64,000 bases of DNA from Botrytis cinerea B05.10. Its lineage: Eukaryota; Ascomycota; Leotiomycetes; Helotiales; Sclerotiniaceae. The position numbers and the translations under genes were made by a program. The notes beneath the pieces were generated by a model, which searched no databases, was not told the DNA's origin, and saw only the letters and a list, made by a program, of their open reading frames with translations. The stretch's first letter is position 1, and each line of letters opens with the position of its first letter. Location of the stretch: NCBI RefSeq assembly GCF_000143535.2, contig NC_037311.1:2666001-2730000 (forward strand), in the 5' to 3' direction. Shown here piece by piece: positions 10,692 to 22,100 of this stretch.

Positions 10692-13044
10692 TTACGGACT
10701 GCCAAAGAAGACATCCTCTTCATTCCTGAACATTCCAGAATTATCAGCTGCTACGCCAAACATACTATCGAATTTTCCAATCAAAAGATCTGGATCACGT
10801 TCGAGTTGTGTAATGCTGGTGCTTCCTGTGACAGCAAAAGCCTCCAAAAACATATCATCTTGCTCTGTGATATTTGGTAGATTGCTAAGTTCACCACTAT
10901 TTGAGACGGCATCTAGATCATATTGATTGGCGCTAGCTGTGGGCGAAGAAGATGACTGGCACAAAGCAGGTGGAGAGTAATTGCTTTTTGCTGATTTGGT
11001 GGGTGATCCAGGATTCGATCGAAGATGTTCAGGAAAGTTGAGCCGAGTGCGGAATCCATTTGGTGGGTGCGTTGATTGTATTGAATTTGGCTCTACGCAT
11101 TCGGCAATTGATGTCATTGAGGAGATTGAAGATATTGATGCGGCTACTGAAGAGGACCTTTCTCTAGTATATTGATAGCTGTCGTGTGTAGCGAGAGAGC
11201 TTTGAGAGAAGCCGTAGTCTCCAAACGGTCTCTCATCAAGGATATCTAGATCACTCCGAGGTGATTGGGCGCATGCACTTTCCGAGTATTCTGATGATGA
11301 TGTTTCTGACGGACTCGTCTTGTTTTTGCTTCGAGTTCGCGATGCTTTTTCAACACGTTCTTCATCGTCAGGTCGATTCTTCCTTGGTCTACCTCTCTTT
11401 ACTGTCTTCTTTACAACACCTTCGAAAGCACCAATACACATGCCACGTTGTCTGTGGCGAGTCAGAGCATCATGTCTAGCAAAACTATTCCCACATTGGC
11501 ATGGGTAAGGTTTAACACCAGTATGAATCTTTGCGTGTCGTTTGAGATCATGCTGTCGTACAAAGCATTTCTGACAGTGTGGACATTGAAATTGTCTGTC
11601 TCCAAGATGGGTCTGAACATGTGACTTGATATTTTCCTTTCGACCAAATCGCTTACCACATTCTGGATACAAGCAGAGCCACTTTGTATCGCCAGGTTCC
11701 GGTGCTTGAATGTAGGTAGCGATATCATCAATGGTGATTCCAGTATCGGTAATTGACTCTTCGAGGTTGATACTCGAGACTGATTCGGATCGTCGGTACG
11801 ATTGAGCAGGAGAACTACAAGCTGGCTCAGAAGCGGGAAGACCGTGAGAGTAATTAGACATAGGGTAAGGTGACATGTCTGGCGCTTCTAAGATAGGTCT
11901 GTTTGTGAAAGGATCTCTGAAAACATTTCTTCGAGATTGTTCTGGCGATGAAGGATATGATAGATCTTGTGAAACATTAGAAGAAGTCGGTGAGTATTGT
12001 GCCGCTTGAAATTGTGGATCATTTTTCATAAAATCGAGGTTAATAGTTGACATGTTCATGAAATTCGATGTTGGCATCGGTGCGGAGTCAAATGTGCTGG
12101 CAGTGGGTATGGGTCCTGATCCTAGTGGGGCAGGCTCGGCTTTCATCTCAGCTTCTCGTCTCATGTCGTCAAAAACATTCTTGGTTCTCTGATTACTTTT
12201 AGGCTTGATCGTTTCCTCCATAGATGTGTCGTAATCATCACGAAATCTTTGTGGAATGTGCTCCAGCTTGATTGTTCGGTCGTATGGACTTTCTAGGGGA
12301 GCGGGGGGGAAGTAATCTAGAACAATGAGAATGTATCCGAAAAATCTAAGATGACAACTTACTGGTAGAGTTTGCATCTGGAGGTGTAATTGGTCTCGAT
12401 GGTGATTTCAAAGCTAGATTCTCGAATTGAGCAACCCTATCCAAGATCACACCACTAATCCTTCTCGACGATCTTCTGCTGTGGTTCGCAGAACTTGGCT
12501 GTGAATGGACACTCTGTACTTCGGAGTCCTGAAAGAATTCCATGAAGGTTGGTGTCATTGCTGTGTTCGTAGTGAAGAAGTCGAACCCATTGTTCCCATT
12601 GAAGTTTGGATCGACTGGTATCATCGGGTTCATTGGGCCGGAATATGAATATGAGTGTTGATGACCTTGCACTTCATATGGATTTGAGCATCCGGAGTCG
12701 AATGATTGTCTGTGTGGGGTGACGAGTGGTGAAACAAAGTGATTCTCGTCATTGTCGTAAACAGGAAATGGCTGCTGGCCCGGGCGAACCAGTCTCTGCT
12801 GCTGCGTCTCTCGCAAAATATGCTGTTGTGTCGTTTGATATCCTATGTTAGTATTACTTACCGATTGACCCTGCTGTTGAATTGGGCGTGGTCGTGTGTC
12901 CAGACTCATCCCACGTCTGTGGGCATGTCTTTGGACCGGCGGCAGGTTGTTTGCCTTCACTGCATCGAATGCGGTCGGAGTGGAATTTTGGCGTCGATGT
13001 TGTCGATGTCGATTTTGAAGGTTGTGGGATGGATTAGACAGCAT
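10692..13044 (-). CDS. SWI5/ACE2-type C2H2 zinc-finger transcription factor
   Basis: Exons, minus strand: 13044-12363 and 12316-10692, 768 aa. The 46-nt intron (gtaagt...ctag) joins PDANST to NYFPPAPLESPYDR in frame. Three C2H2 fingers lie at about residues 439-520: CLYPECGKRF..H....H, CPHCQKCFVRQHDLKRHAKIH, and CQCGNSFARHDALTRH...C. The spacing and the THLGDRQFQC linker match yeast Swi5/Ace2, nuclear factors that drive late-mitotic and early-G1 genes. They do not match Crz1, which I considered first. A basic AT-hook-like patch (KRGRPRKNRP) follows the fingers. The rest is Ser/Pro/Gln-rich and probably disordered. I chose the ATG at 13044 (MLSNPSHNLQ) because the 29 codons upstream, from an ATG at 13131, look unlike the family start; the longer start cannot be excluded. 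Confidence 0.88.
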
Positions 13045-13683
13045 TATGAATGCTAGAAGAGTTCGGAAATGATGTCGATTGAAAGTATTGCAATTAAGCA
13101 AACCTATATGTTCCGAGACTATGCAATGCATGAATTAGCGCGATGATCGATGTATGAAGATAGAGCGGTCTAGATATCCATAATCGTACATACCTCACGC
13201 AGCGCAAGCCGTTAGGCCGGGCAAATGTTGATCTCAGGATTGTTCAGCAGAAGAATACGACTCGATTGTGAGTCTTTTTTATTTTTTTTAATAGATGTTG
13301 GACTTCCTCAGCCCTTTGGAGTCAATTGAGCCGCGAGCTAATGCGTGAGGAAAGTCGTCTCCGGGAGAGGAGGTGTGATCTACTTTGGTGGGTTTAAAAT
13401 GTAGGTAATGTAATGTGTTCCTTTCTTGTGTAGAGGGCGAGTCTTTTTTGAATCTGGATATGAATTTGTGGGGATGTGTGGAGAGATAAATGGAAGACGA
13501 GGGGAGGGAAGTCGAGGAATTGAAGGTTTAGATAGTCCAGCGCGCGTCCTGAATGCTGATGTTATCTCAGGCGCCAAAATCAACAAATCCTAGTGTCGGT
13601 TGGGATAGCAACGAATTGGGACTAAATCGTCCAATGAACGATAATACAACGATAAATATTTTAATTAGGTTATCCGTGTGCGA

Positions 13684-13731
13684 TGGGATGGATTGGATTG
13701 GATTGGATTGGATTGGATTGGATTGGATTGA
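13684..13731. repeat. GGATT pentanucleotide microsatellite
   Basis: About eight consecutive GGATT units lie upstream of the SWI5-like gene. Confidence 0.95.
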
Positions 13732-13930
13732 ATTTGCCCTTGGGTACTCTCAACCTTCGGATAAACTTCGACATGGGCGAGATTTACTTTATTTGGTGAG
13801 GATGGCCAATCAATCGACTCCGCTGGGTAGAGTTTTACGAGATGCGGATGAGAGATGAAAATACAAAGATGACTTCCCGAGGTCCCTCTTTCAGATTAGC
13901 AGACGGGAGGGTGGAAGCTCTAATTTACGG

Positions 13931-14042
13931 TATAATGAGAGTATAATGAGAGTATAATTACAGTATAATTACAGTATAATTACAGTATAATTACAGTATA
14001 ATTCACAGCATAATTTACGGTATAATTTACAGTATCGTATAA
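13931..14042. repeat. 11-bp tandem array, unit TATAATTACAG
   Basis: Roughly ten units, beginning as TATAATGAGAG twice, then TATAATTACAG several times, then variants with one or two extra bases. Each unit carries TATAAT. It lies in the shared 5' region of two genes. Confidence 0.9.
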
Positions 14043-15291
14043 TTTTTATGTGTGAGATTTAACATTTAACACCTCATCTCATGTATCCATCCATCCATCC
14101 ATCCATCCTTCCATCCATCCTCTGTTTGATATTGCAAGATCGATCTGACCTAGGGATGCACGTGGGATGTGGTGTTTTATCCTCTGTGCAGTTTCCATCA
14201 ACACCATCATATGACTGACGACTCTCTAGACACCATCTAGGGCGGCCAATGAATCATGACCGACCGACCTACCGCCCTACCTGCCACATTCCATCCGCCT
14301 CCGACTGGACCACTCCTCCCCGCGACATACATACATACACACATACATACATACTTCACACCCACGACATACACGCTACCATGCCACATCTACACATTAC
14401 CACATCGCCATCGACATACCACATGCCTCATGCAGCGTTGATGATTTCACCATGAATCACTTTGAATTTCCAATCTGAGACTGATTCACATGCGTCCCTC
14501 CCTAGTAGCTACTGCGGACTCACTTGGGACTCAGCTAGCACACAGAGCACACAGAGCACATCCTAATAACCTAATCACATCCTAATCACATCGTCAGAAT
14601 AACTCACCCACGTATCTATTTTTAAACCCCAATCATGAGATCTCGCCGACGGCCAATTTGGCATTTTCCTTTTCGAGCGTTCCTAAGAAATCCCGTCCTC
14701 AATTCAATCTCCGGGTGGAATCGTGTACCAGAAAACCAGAAAACCCCAAACCCCCATTCATTCTTTTCTTCTTCGACAGAGGGGCGGTACCGAGGGATGG
14801 AGACATAGGAGCATAGATATAGGAGAATAGATAGATATAGGAGAACAGATAGATAGATAGATATATATATATATATATATGTATACATACACGAGTGAAT
14901 TGGAATCTCGCTGCTTCCCCCTCAACTGTCTCTCGCCCGTCCTCCATTCGCTTTCTCCTGAACAAACGCACCCAAATTTAATCTCGTGAAGATTGATTAG
15001 TTCTTAGTTCCCATTAGTTCCCATTGCCATTCATTTCACCCCATCGCGATTTCTTCCAAAACCTTCGAACCTTCGAACCTTCGACCCGTCGGACCTTCAG
15101 AAATCACAAATCACAAATCACAAGTCACAAATCACCAATCCAAAAATCCATTCTCCAATAATTTACCTTCTCGATGATGCACAATTAACTTTTTGCATTG
15201 TTCCATCCCGATTTTCCTTAGGCCCATCGTCTTACGGCCTCCCTAACTAATCAGGTCCCCCGTTCATAAACTTGTGAGCGCATAATTAATC

Positions 15292-17552
15292 ATGGCATCC
15301 ACTACGGGCACAATGCGTGGGACTCCAAGTCGCAGCGGTCAAGCGCGTGGGCAATTGCCTGTCTTTAGCAATAGTGCTGCGTCGAATATCCCTCGACCCG
15401 CACAAGATTCTCATGCGACAAATGCAACTACTCCAAATACACAAAGTGAAGTCGGTGGATCCAGCATGAGTGCAAGCAGAGCAAAACAATCCAAGAGGGA
15501 TGAGGTACGTTATATTATTTTCCGATTATTGTTTCATCTGCGTCTCCGGTCGTCTTTTTATTTAGAATTCCGGTGCATGTCAAGAAATTCCTTGGTTGTG
15601 TGCAGCTGCAGTCCATCCCACCATGCCGCAAATTCGACGCCAGAAAAGTAAATCGAGGTTGACAGTGCCGCAGGCCATCCGGAGGAAGATCGAGACGGAT
15701 CTCAGTAAGAAGAGTAAGACGACCGGTCGTGCTCGACAGACAAGAAAAGCCCCGCCAGGAACCGTCCTCGCCCTTCGTCCCAGTCAAGCCCTCCAGATCA
15801 AACCGAATACCACCGTAGCAGAGGCGGCACAGTTGATGGCAGCAAAGAGAGAAGATTGCGTCCTAGTTACCGATGATGACGACCGTATTGCTGGCATCTT
15901 CACTGCCAAAGATTTGGCATTTCGCGTGGTGGGAGCAGGAATCAAGGCCGCCAATATCACAATCGCAGAGATCATGACCAAAAACCCTCTCTGTGCGAGA
16001 ACCGATACGAGTGCTACCGATGCCTTGGATTTGATGGTTAGAAAGGGATTCCGTCATTTGCCCGTCATGGACGAGAACCAAGATATCTCAGGTATTCTTG
16101 ATATCACAAAGTGCTTTTACGATGCCATGGAAAAATTGGAGCGGGCTTATAGCTCATCGAGAAAGCTTTACGATGCGTTAGAGGGTGTTCAATCTGAATT
16201 GGGATCCAGTCAACCACAACAAATCATTCAATATGTGGAAGCTCTTCGATCAAAAATGTCCGGGCCTACTTTGGAATCCGTTCTCAATGGAATTCCACCT
16301 ACAACTGTTACCGTGCGAACATCCGTCAAGGAGGCTGCTGCATTAATGAAGGAGAACCACACCACGGCTGTTCTTGTACAAGACGGGGGATCAATCACTG
16401 GTATTTTTACAAGTAAAGATGTCGTTTTACGTGTTATCGCACCCGGATTGGACCCCTCCAACTGCTCTGTTGTACGTGTCATGACCCCGCACCCGGATTT
16501 TGCTCCTATGGATATGACGATTCAAGCAGCGCTAAGAAAGATGCATGGTAAGCTTTGGTTTATTTCCTTGAGATATACATTGGCTGACATTATTAGACGG
16601 ACATTACTTGAACTTACCTGTAATGAATGACCAAGGCGAAATTGTCGGCATGGTGGATGTTCTCAAACTTACATACGCCACCTTGGAGCAAATTAACACC
16701 ATGCAAACAGGTGAAAGTGATAGCGGCCCAGCATGGAATAAGTTTTGGATGTCTCTCGAGCATGACAATGAATCAATGATATCTGGTGAAGGAAGTCATC
16801 ATCATACCACCGGCGGTCGTTCTTTGATGTCCCCAGATATATCACGAAGTCACGAACGTCAAGTGGATGCTAGTGTTGCTCCTAATGATTCTGCTTCACA
16901 CGTTGGTGTAGATTCTCCTTCGCATTCACATTTGAGTCGTCATAATGATATTCCTCCTGAGGATGTTCCATTTGCATTCAAATTCAAGGCGCCAAGCGGA
17001 CGTGTACACAGAGTTCAAGTCACAGCCAGCCATGGTTTAGCTGAACTCATTTCTGCTGTAACAGGCAAGTTGGGATCAGAAATTGATGCTGTCGGGGGTG
17101 TAGCCTCCGTGGAGGATGGTAAAATTGGCTCATCTGGCTTCGCTCTCAGCTATCTTGATGATGAGGGTGATTCTGTATCAATCACAACTGATGAAGATCT
17201 TCTGGAAGCAATTGTCCTCGCTAGAAGTGGTCATCGGGATAAAGTCGATTTGTTCGTTCACGATCCTGAGAAACCACCAATGGCAGCCACCTTAGATCCT
17301 CAACCACCTATCATTCAAATCGCTACTCCACCAGCATCATCTACTATCCGAAGACGTCGCGTTGTTGATTCTGATGATGAGAGCGATGATGAACCTCGAG
17401 TTAAATCAAAGTCACGAAAGGCAGCAGCTCCACCACCAGCCGCGGAAGTCATTCAAGGAGTACCAAACGAGCTATTATTACCTGGAGCGATTGTAACTCT
17501 TGCAGTCGTTATTGTTGGAGTTTTTGCATTGACTCGCGCTACGAGCCGTTAA
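15292..17552 (+). CDS. CBS-domain and PB1-domain membrane-anchored protein
   Basis: Exons 15292-15504, 15674-16547 and 16597-17552, 680 aa. The first 3' splice site (cag at 15671-15673) was chosen because it joins SKRDE to AIRRKIETDL, the usual sequence of this family; nearer AG sites break the frame or add atypical residues. After a disordered N-terminus come two CBS pairs: VLALRPSQ...AGIFTAKDLAFRV and IAEIMTKNP...ISGILDI from about residue 103, then a second pair that includes TGIFTSKDVVLRV. A PB1 domain follows at about 485-575 (VPFAFKFKAPSGRVHRV...DLLEAI). A C-terminal transmembrane helix (LLLPGAIVTLAVVIVGVFAL) lies at about 655-676. CBS pairs usually bind adenosyl ligands and PB1 mediates pairing with other PB1 proteins. 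The family is conserved in fungi with no firmly known role. Confidence 0.9.
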
Positions 17553-17910
17553 CCTAATGTTTTAGAGCTTGCGTTGATATTGTTAGACTTCAATTCTCTG
17601 TAGATCTCCATCTTTTAGACGGAGCCATACAAGCATCATGTTGCCTTTTGATAACCATTTGATAGTTTTGCGGGAATTCAACTCTATACCCTTCTTTGCA
17701 AATGAATAGAATTTAAATTTTATGCTACGCGTGAATTTTAGACTTTTACCCCATGATTATTGTTATTGTCTCAAATATTATTGTCGCCGTCATAAAAAAA
17801 CCCAATGTTCCAAAATGGGGTTAGCGTATGTTGCCCCACTAGCGTGATATCAATGTCCGAGATCTCAAAAAAGTCTCGATAACGTCAAAATAGCCATAAC
17901 AACCCCCAAA
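17553..17910. promoter_or_regulatory. Intergenic between CBS-PB1 and uS2m genes
   Basis: A short spacer carrying the 3' end of the CBS-PB1 transcript and the promoter of the ribosomal-protein gene. An ACGCGT hexamer occurs at 17727-17732, but its meaning here is unclear. Confidence 0.5.
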
Positions 17911-19117
17911 ATGATATTAAGAAATATTGCGATACGGCATGGTAAGCTAATTGTATCTCTTTCCATCTGGGCTCCTAATTGAAGTTCAAAACAGGCCGAA
18001 AAGCACTCGCTGCACCCCTCCGCCTCTCCCAATCCCGCACTCTCTCAACAGAGACCTCGACCCTCGAAGCCTCAATAGACAACCACAACAAACAAACCAA
18101 TTCCCTCGAAGCCACGCTCAATTCTCTCCACCTCACCCGCAACTTCACGCCCCCTTCCAAAAAGAAAACCCCCGGCCCTAAAGTCCCAAATGTCGCCGAA
18201 GATTTCCACAGATTCAACCATATCAAGAAACGCACTGCAAAATTAGGTTCTGTCGTCCCGCAACACTACGAACCCCATCAACTCATCGTCAATCCGCCTG
18301 CGCCCAAAGATGTAACGCTCGAGCTCCTCATGGCCAGTCAGTCGCATCTGGGCCATGCAACTCAGTTGTGGAATCCGGCGAATCAGAGATACATCTATGG
18401 AATTCGTCAGGGCGTTCACATTATCAGTCTGGAAGAAACCGCCGCGCATCTGCGTCGCTGTGCGAAAGTCGTCGAGGGCGTGGCTTATCACGGTGGTCTT
18501 ATCCTCTTCGTGGGCACCCGCGCAGGCCAGCATTCGGCAGTTGTAAAGGCCGCGGAGCTAGCGAAGGGATGCCATCTTTTCAATCGATGGGTTGCGGGCA
18601 GTATTACTAACGGCGATCAAATCCTGGCTAAGTGTGCGATCAAGGCGGTCGATGCACATGATGAGAGTGTGGCGGGCTATGAAGATAAACTCATGAAGTG
18701 GAAAGCGCTCAAGCCGGATTTGGTCGTGTGTTTGAACCCGTTGGAGAATTACATTCTGTTGCACGAGTGTGGTTTGCATAATATCCCGACGATTGGGGTG
18801 ATTGACACGGATGCCGATCCTACTTGGGTTACTTATCCCATCCCGGCAAACGATGATAGGTTTGTTCTTTCTCTCGGTTGTTGTTTCGGGAAATTTACTA
18901 ACGTTTATATTATAGTCTTCGCTGTATTCAGCTCATAGCTGGTGTTCTCGGTCGTGCAGGCGAAGAAGGTCAGAGAAAACGTCTTGAGGCTGCGAAGGAA
19001 GGTACGGTGACTTGGTTACCACCACCGGGTTTGGGCAATCCGGTAACGGCGGAGAGTAGAGCGAGAGAGGCGGCGGAAAAAGCGGCGGCGAAGAGGAGAG
19101 GTAGTGCGGCCGCTTAG
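17911..19117 (+). CDS. mrp4: Mitochondrial small-subunit ribosomal protein uS2m
   Basis: Exons 17911-17941, 17995-18859 and 18916-19117, 365 aa. The 31-nt first exon (MILRNIAIRH) was found by eye: a GT at 17942 and cag at 17992-17994 join it to GRKALAAPLRLSQSRTLS, giving a basic, hydroxylated N-terminus typical of a mitochondrial targeting peptide. The S2 domain follows: LLMASQSHLGHATQLWNP, YGIRQGVHIISLEETAAHL, LILFVGTRAG, RWVAGSITN, KPDLVVCLNPLENYI and IGVIDTDADPTWVTYPIPAND. The second intron (18860-18915) joins NDD to SLRCIQLIAGVLGRAGEEG. The tail is Ala/Arg-rich. The protein is part of the mitochondrial 37S subunit; the symbol follows the yeast orthologue. Confidence 0.93.
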
Positions 19118-22100
19118 GGGATTGTAGGATTATGAAGAATTAAAATAAATGGATTATATGGATTATATGGATAAGATGAATGGGATGCATCTTGTGTTTT
19201 ATCCTTGTTTATTGTATATTCAGGTTTGTGTGTGTGTGTGTTTACGATTGATTGATTTATGTTTATAGATGGGGATGGAGATGATGCTTTTTTGATATGA
19301 TATTTGTGGTGCTTATGATGTTTGGGGAAGGGGGAGGGGGGAAGGAGGAAAGGAGTAAGTGTGAGTGTGAGTGTGAGATTTGGAGGAATGGTGTGGTGAG
19401 AAGGTGACACTTGGGAAGATGACGAAAGAAAGAATCATAGACAACAATGGGAATTAATAGTGGTGGGTGAGTGTGAATGAATAGATTTTTATTATTGTAT
19501 TTCTTATTATTGTATTTCTCATCTCTCATCTCTCATCTCTTATCTTTCATCTCTCATCATCACATCATTTTCATTTTCATTTTCATTTCCATCATCATCT
19601 CTCATTTCTTATCCTCATCCAACCTCATCGTAGTTTTCTCCTGACTATATCAATTCCTCCCCTTCGTCTCCCCTCACCTCACTCCTTTCCGCGATTGCAA
19701 ATGATGCTTTGATATCTTATTGTTTTGGATTATTACTTGTGGGGTTGGATGGGATGGGATGGGATGGGAATATAGTTAGGATTATGGAAAAGTGGTCGTT
19801 TATGGATTGCTTTGGTTGTGTTGTTGCTTTGGGAGGGAGGAGGGAGGGGGTTTTATATAGAGACTTGAAAGTCTCTTTGTGGGGAATGAGTCGCTTGGGC
19901 TGAGGAGTAGGGATTGTGTGTTCATTTCTTTCGGTCATATATCTAATACCCTTTCTTCCTCGCTTAATATTCCGAACCAGGAAGTTGCAATCCAATTCTT
20001 GATTTCCGGTGTTGGATTGGTGCATGGTGGGTATTTACGATGTTGGATTGTGGGAGATTGCAAGAGAGACGCAAACGAAGCGCAAACTTAGTATGGGGGA
20101 GTGTGTGTGGCATGGGATGGGATGGGGTCTGTTTGGGTAATGCACTTCAAGCCGAACTAGAGCGATTCGGGAATCATTACGATCGGAAAGTACCTAATCA
20201 AACCGTTTTTACTATCACTATTGACATTTTCATAGCCAGAAATATTCAGCACGAAAATGTCGTCTTGGAACTTGGAATTGGACTGGAGCATGGAGATGAT
20301 TCTTGTGCTTGTTTATATCTATCTAACCTATGTTCTTCGAGTTGATGGTCAATTGAGCAAAGTCCGAGGATCTGACTCACTTCACTAATCTATCATCCTA
20401 TTTCTAGGTTGTGGAAGATTCATTCCCATTCTCGAGTAGGGAATATGTCAATCCATCGATACCCAGGAAGGAAATCAAAATCGGGCCCACGGTCTTGTTT
20501 TGATACGTGGGGTTTTCCATCGATACTTTCTCGAGTGTTACATACTTAGTTCTTGATACTCTCGGGGGTGATAGTGCACTTCCATCCCATCCCATCCATA
20601 TCTTTCTTGCTGGATTTGTTATTGCTATTTTGTCTTTCTATCTTTCTCTTTCTCATCTGTCGTTTTCGTTCCCATTTTCTCCAGCATGATTCTTGCCCAT
20701 AAGTGAGTGCACTGTCAATCTTTCCATTTCGCACACACCATCGAAACCTCTCTAGAAAACACGAAAATCTAAAGTTTGATCAGGGTGAGGCCATATTGCA
20801 ATGATGTTCAATTTCTACGTCTGCATCTCTTTTTGAATGTACCTGGGGATTTTTGTCATCGCATTCCTCCAGCATTGTCTGTTTGCTTGACTGGAAATAT
20901 GGTTGAGATGAGAAGAAATGTAGGCGGTTTATATAGTTGGATGATTTTTGAGATTCTGGATTCGAGATATGAGAGACTGTGATGATGATTTTGTGGTTAA
21001 TGAATCATTTTTAGAGTGGATGGAGAAGGGGGCCGGTTTGTGTATTCAGAGAGGTAGGCATGCGTGTGAATACCGTCATTTAGCTCTTTGCTTATGGGTG
21101 CAAGTACCTCGATTACAAAAAAAGTATCAAAAAAATATCGAAATCAGGCGCGAGAGAATATGAATTGTTTGGGCGCAGAGATTTAGTTGAGAGATGTCTA
21201 GATTATCGTTGGGGTGAAATTCCAAATTGACAGTACCTGGCTGACTAAATCTCGGTAATGTATAGGAGAATGAGACGAGAAAAAAATCATCGACGGCGGT
21301 AATGGTTTTGTGATGGTGAAAAAAGTAAAAGTAAAAATCTTGGTATCTTGATACATAATTAAAGTTTGCTTCCGGGAAAATCAAACAGGAAATGTGTATG
21401 TATGTGAATATTCTTAAATCTTGTATTGTAGTGTACCGCTATGTCTCCTTTGTTAATTCGGAAGCTTCTTCCAACGCTATTATACCTCATCAAAGAAGAT
21501 TCTGAGAACGCCGTTTACAGATCCAAGAATAGCTCAATGGCAACAATTTACTTTTTCAAACCTTTGATTATTCTCATACCTGTGGTCCTGGTGCAGATAT
21601 TCAGTTCATCCGTGTGTGCTGGAATCACAACCTCGATTGGATTCTCGATTTCCTGTCATAAAAGGTTCCTGGAGATCTTTGGTATATCTCTATCGATATA
21701 CTATGAATCAGGAATTCTCCTTTAGGGCCGGGGGAGTCAGAAAGTAATTCGCGACTCGGCCATGCAAAAATCGATCATAGGAATCGATAGAATCGAAACA
21801 GCGCTGGACCTTGGCTGGACTGTCGTAGACGCGGACTTGAATCGGTGGATGGTTATGTTTATCATGGCTGAGTATTCTCGATAATGGCAGTGATAAAGAT
21901 GGCAGTTGATAATAATGACAAGGAAAATTTATCATTGTCGAATTTCTCACGGTTGTTAGCTTTCAATAGATAAATCTCCATAAACTGGATATCTTTCGGC
22001 TTCAAGTAGATTCTACAGCTAGCATCAGCGAATAAAACTTCATTAACAATTCACGCAGGTTCTGCAATCCTGAATTTATTTGCTGGACGTATTTTTATGC

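Larger units (their letters stand above)
13045..15291. promoter_or_regulatory. Bidirectional promoter region with many microsatellites
   Basis: About 2.2 kb separates the divergent starts of the SWI5-like and CBS-PB1 genes. It contains no credible gene. It is crowded with simple repeats: GGATT units (13684-13731), an 11-bp tandem array (13931-14042), CATC units (14086-14120), ACAT units (14331-14353) and GATA/TA units (14831-14880). I expect it to hold promoters and 5' untranslated sequence for both genes, but no specific binding site could be assigned. Confidence 0.5.

Noticed and set aside
11462..11700. Zinc fingers read at first as Crz1/CrzA
   Set aside because: Finger spacing and linker (THLGDRQFQC, then CQCGNSFARHDALTRH) fit Swi5/Ace2; Crz1 fingers have a different third finger with a long loop.
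15596..15673. Open extension at the start of CBS-PB1 exon 2
   Set aside because: Although open, using the 3' splice site at 15673 restores the family's SKRDE-AIRRKIE junction; earlier AG sites break frame or add atypical residues.
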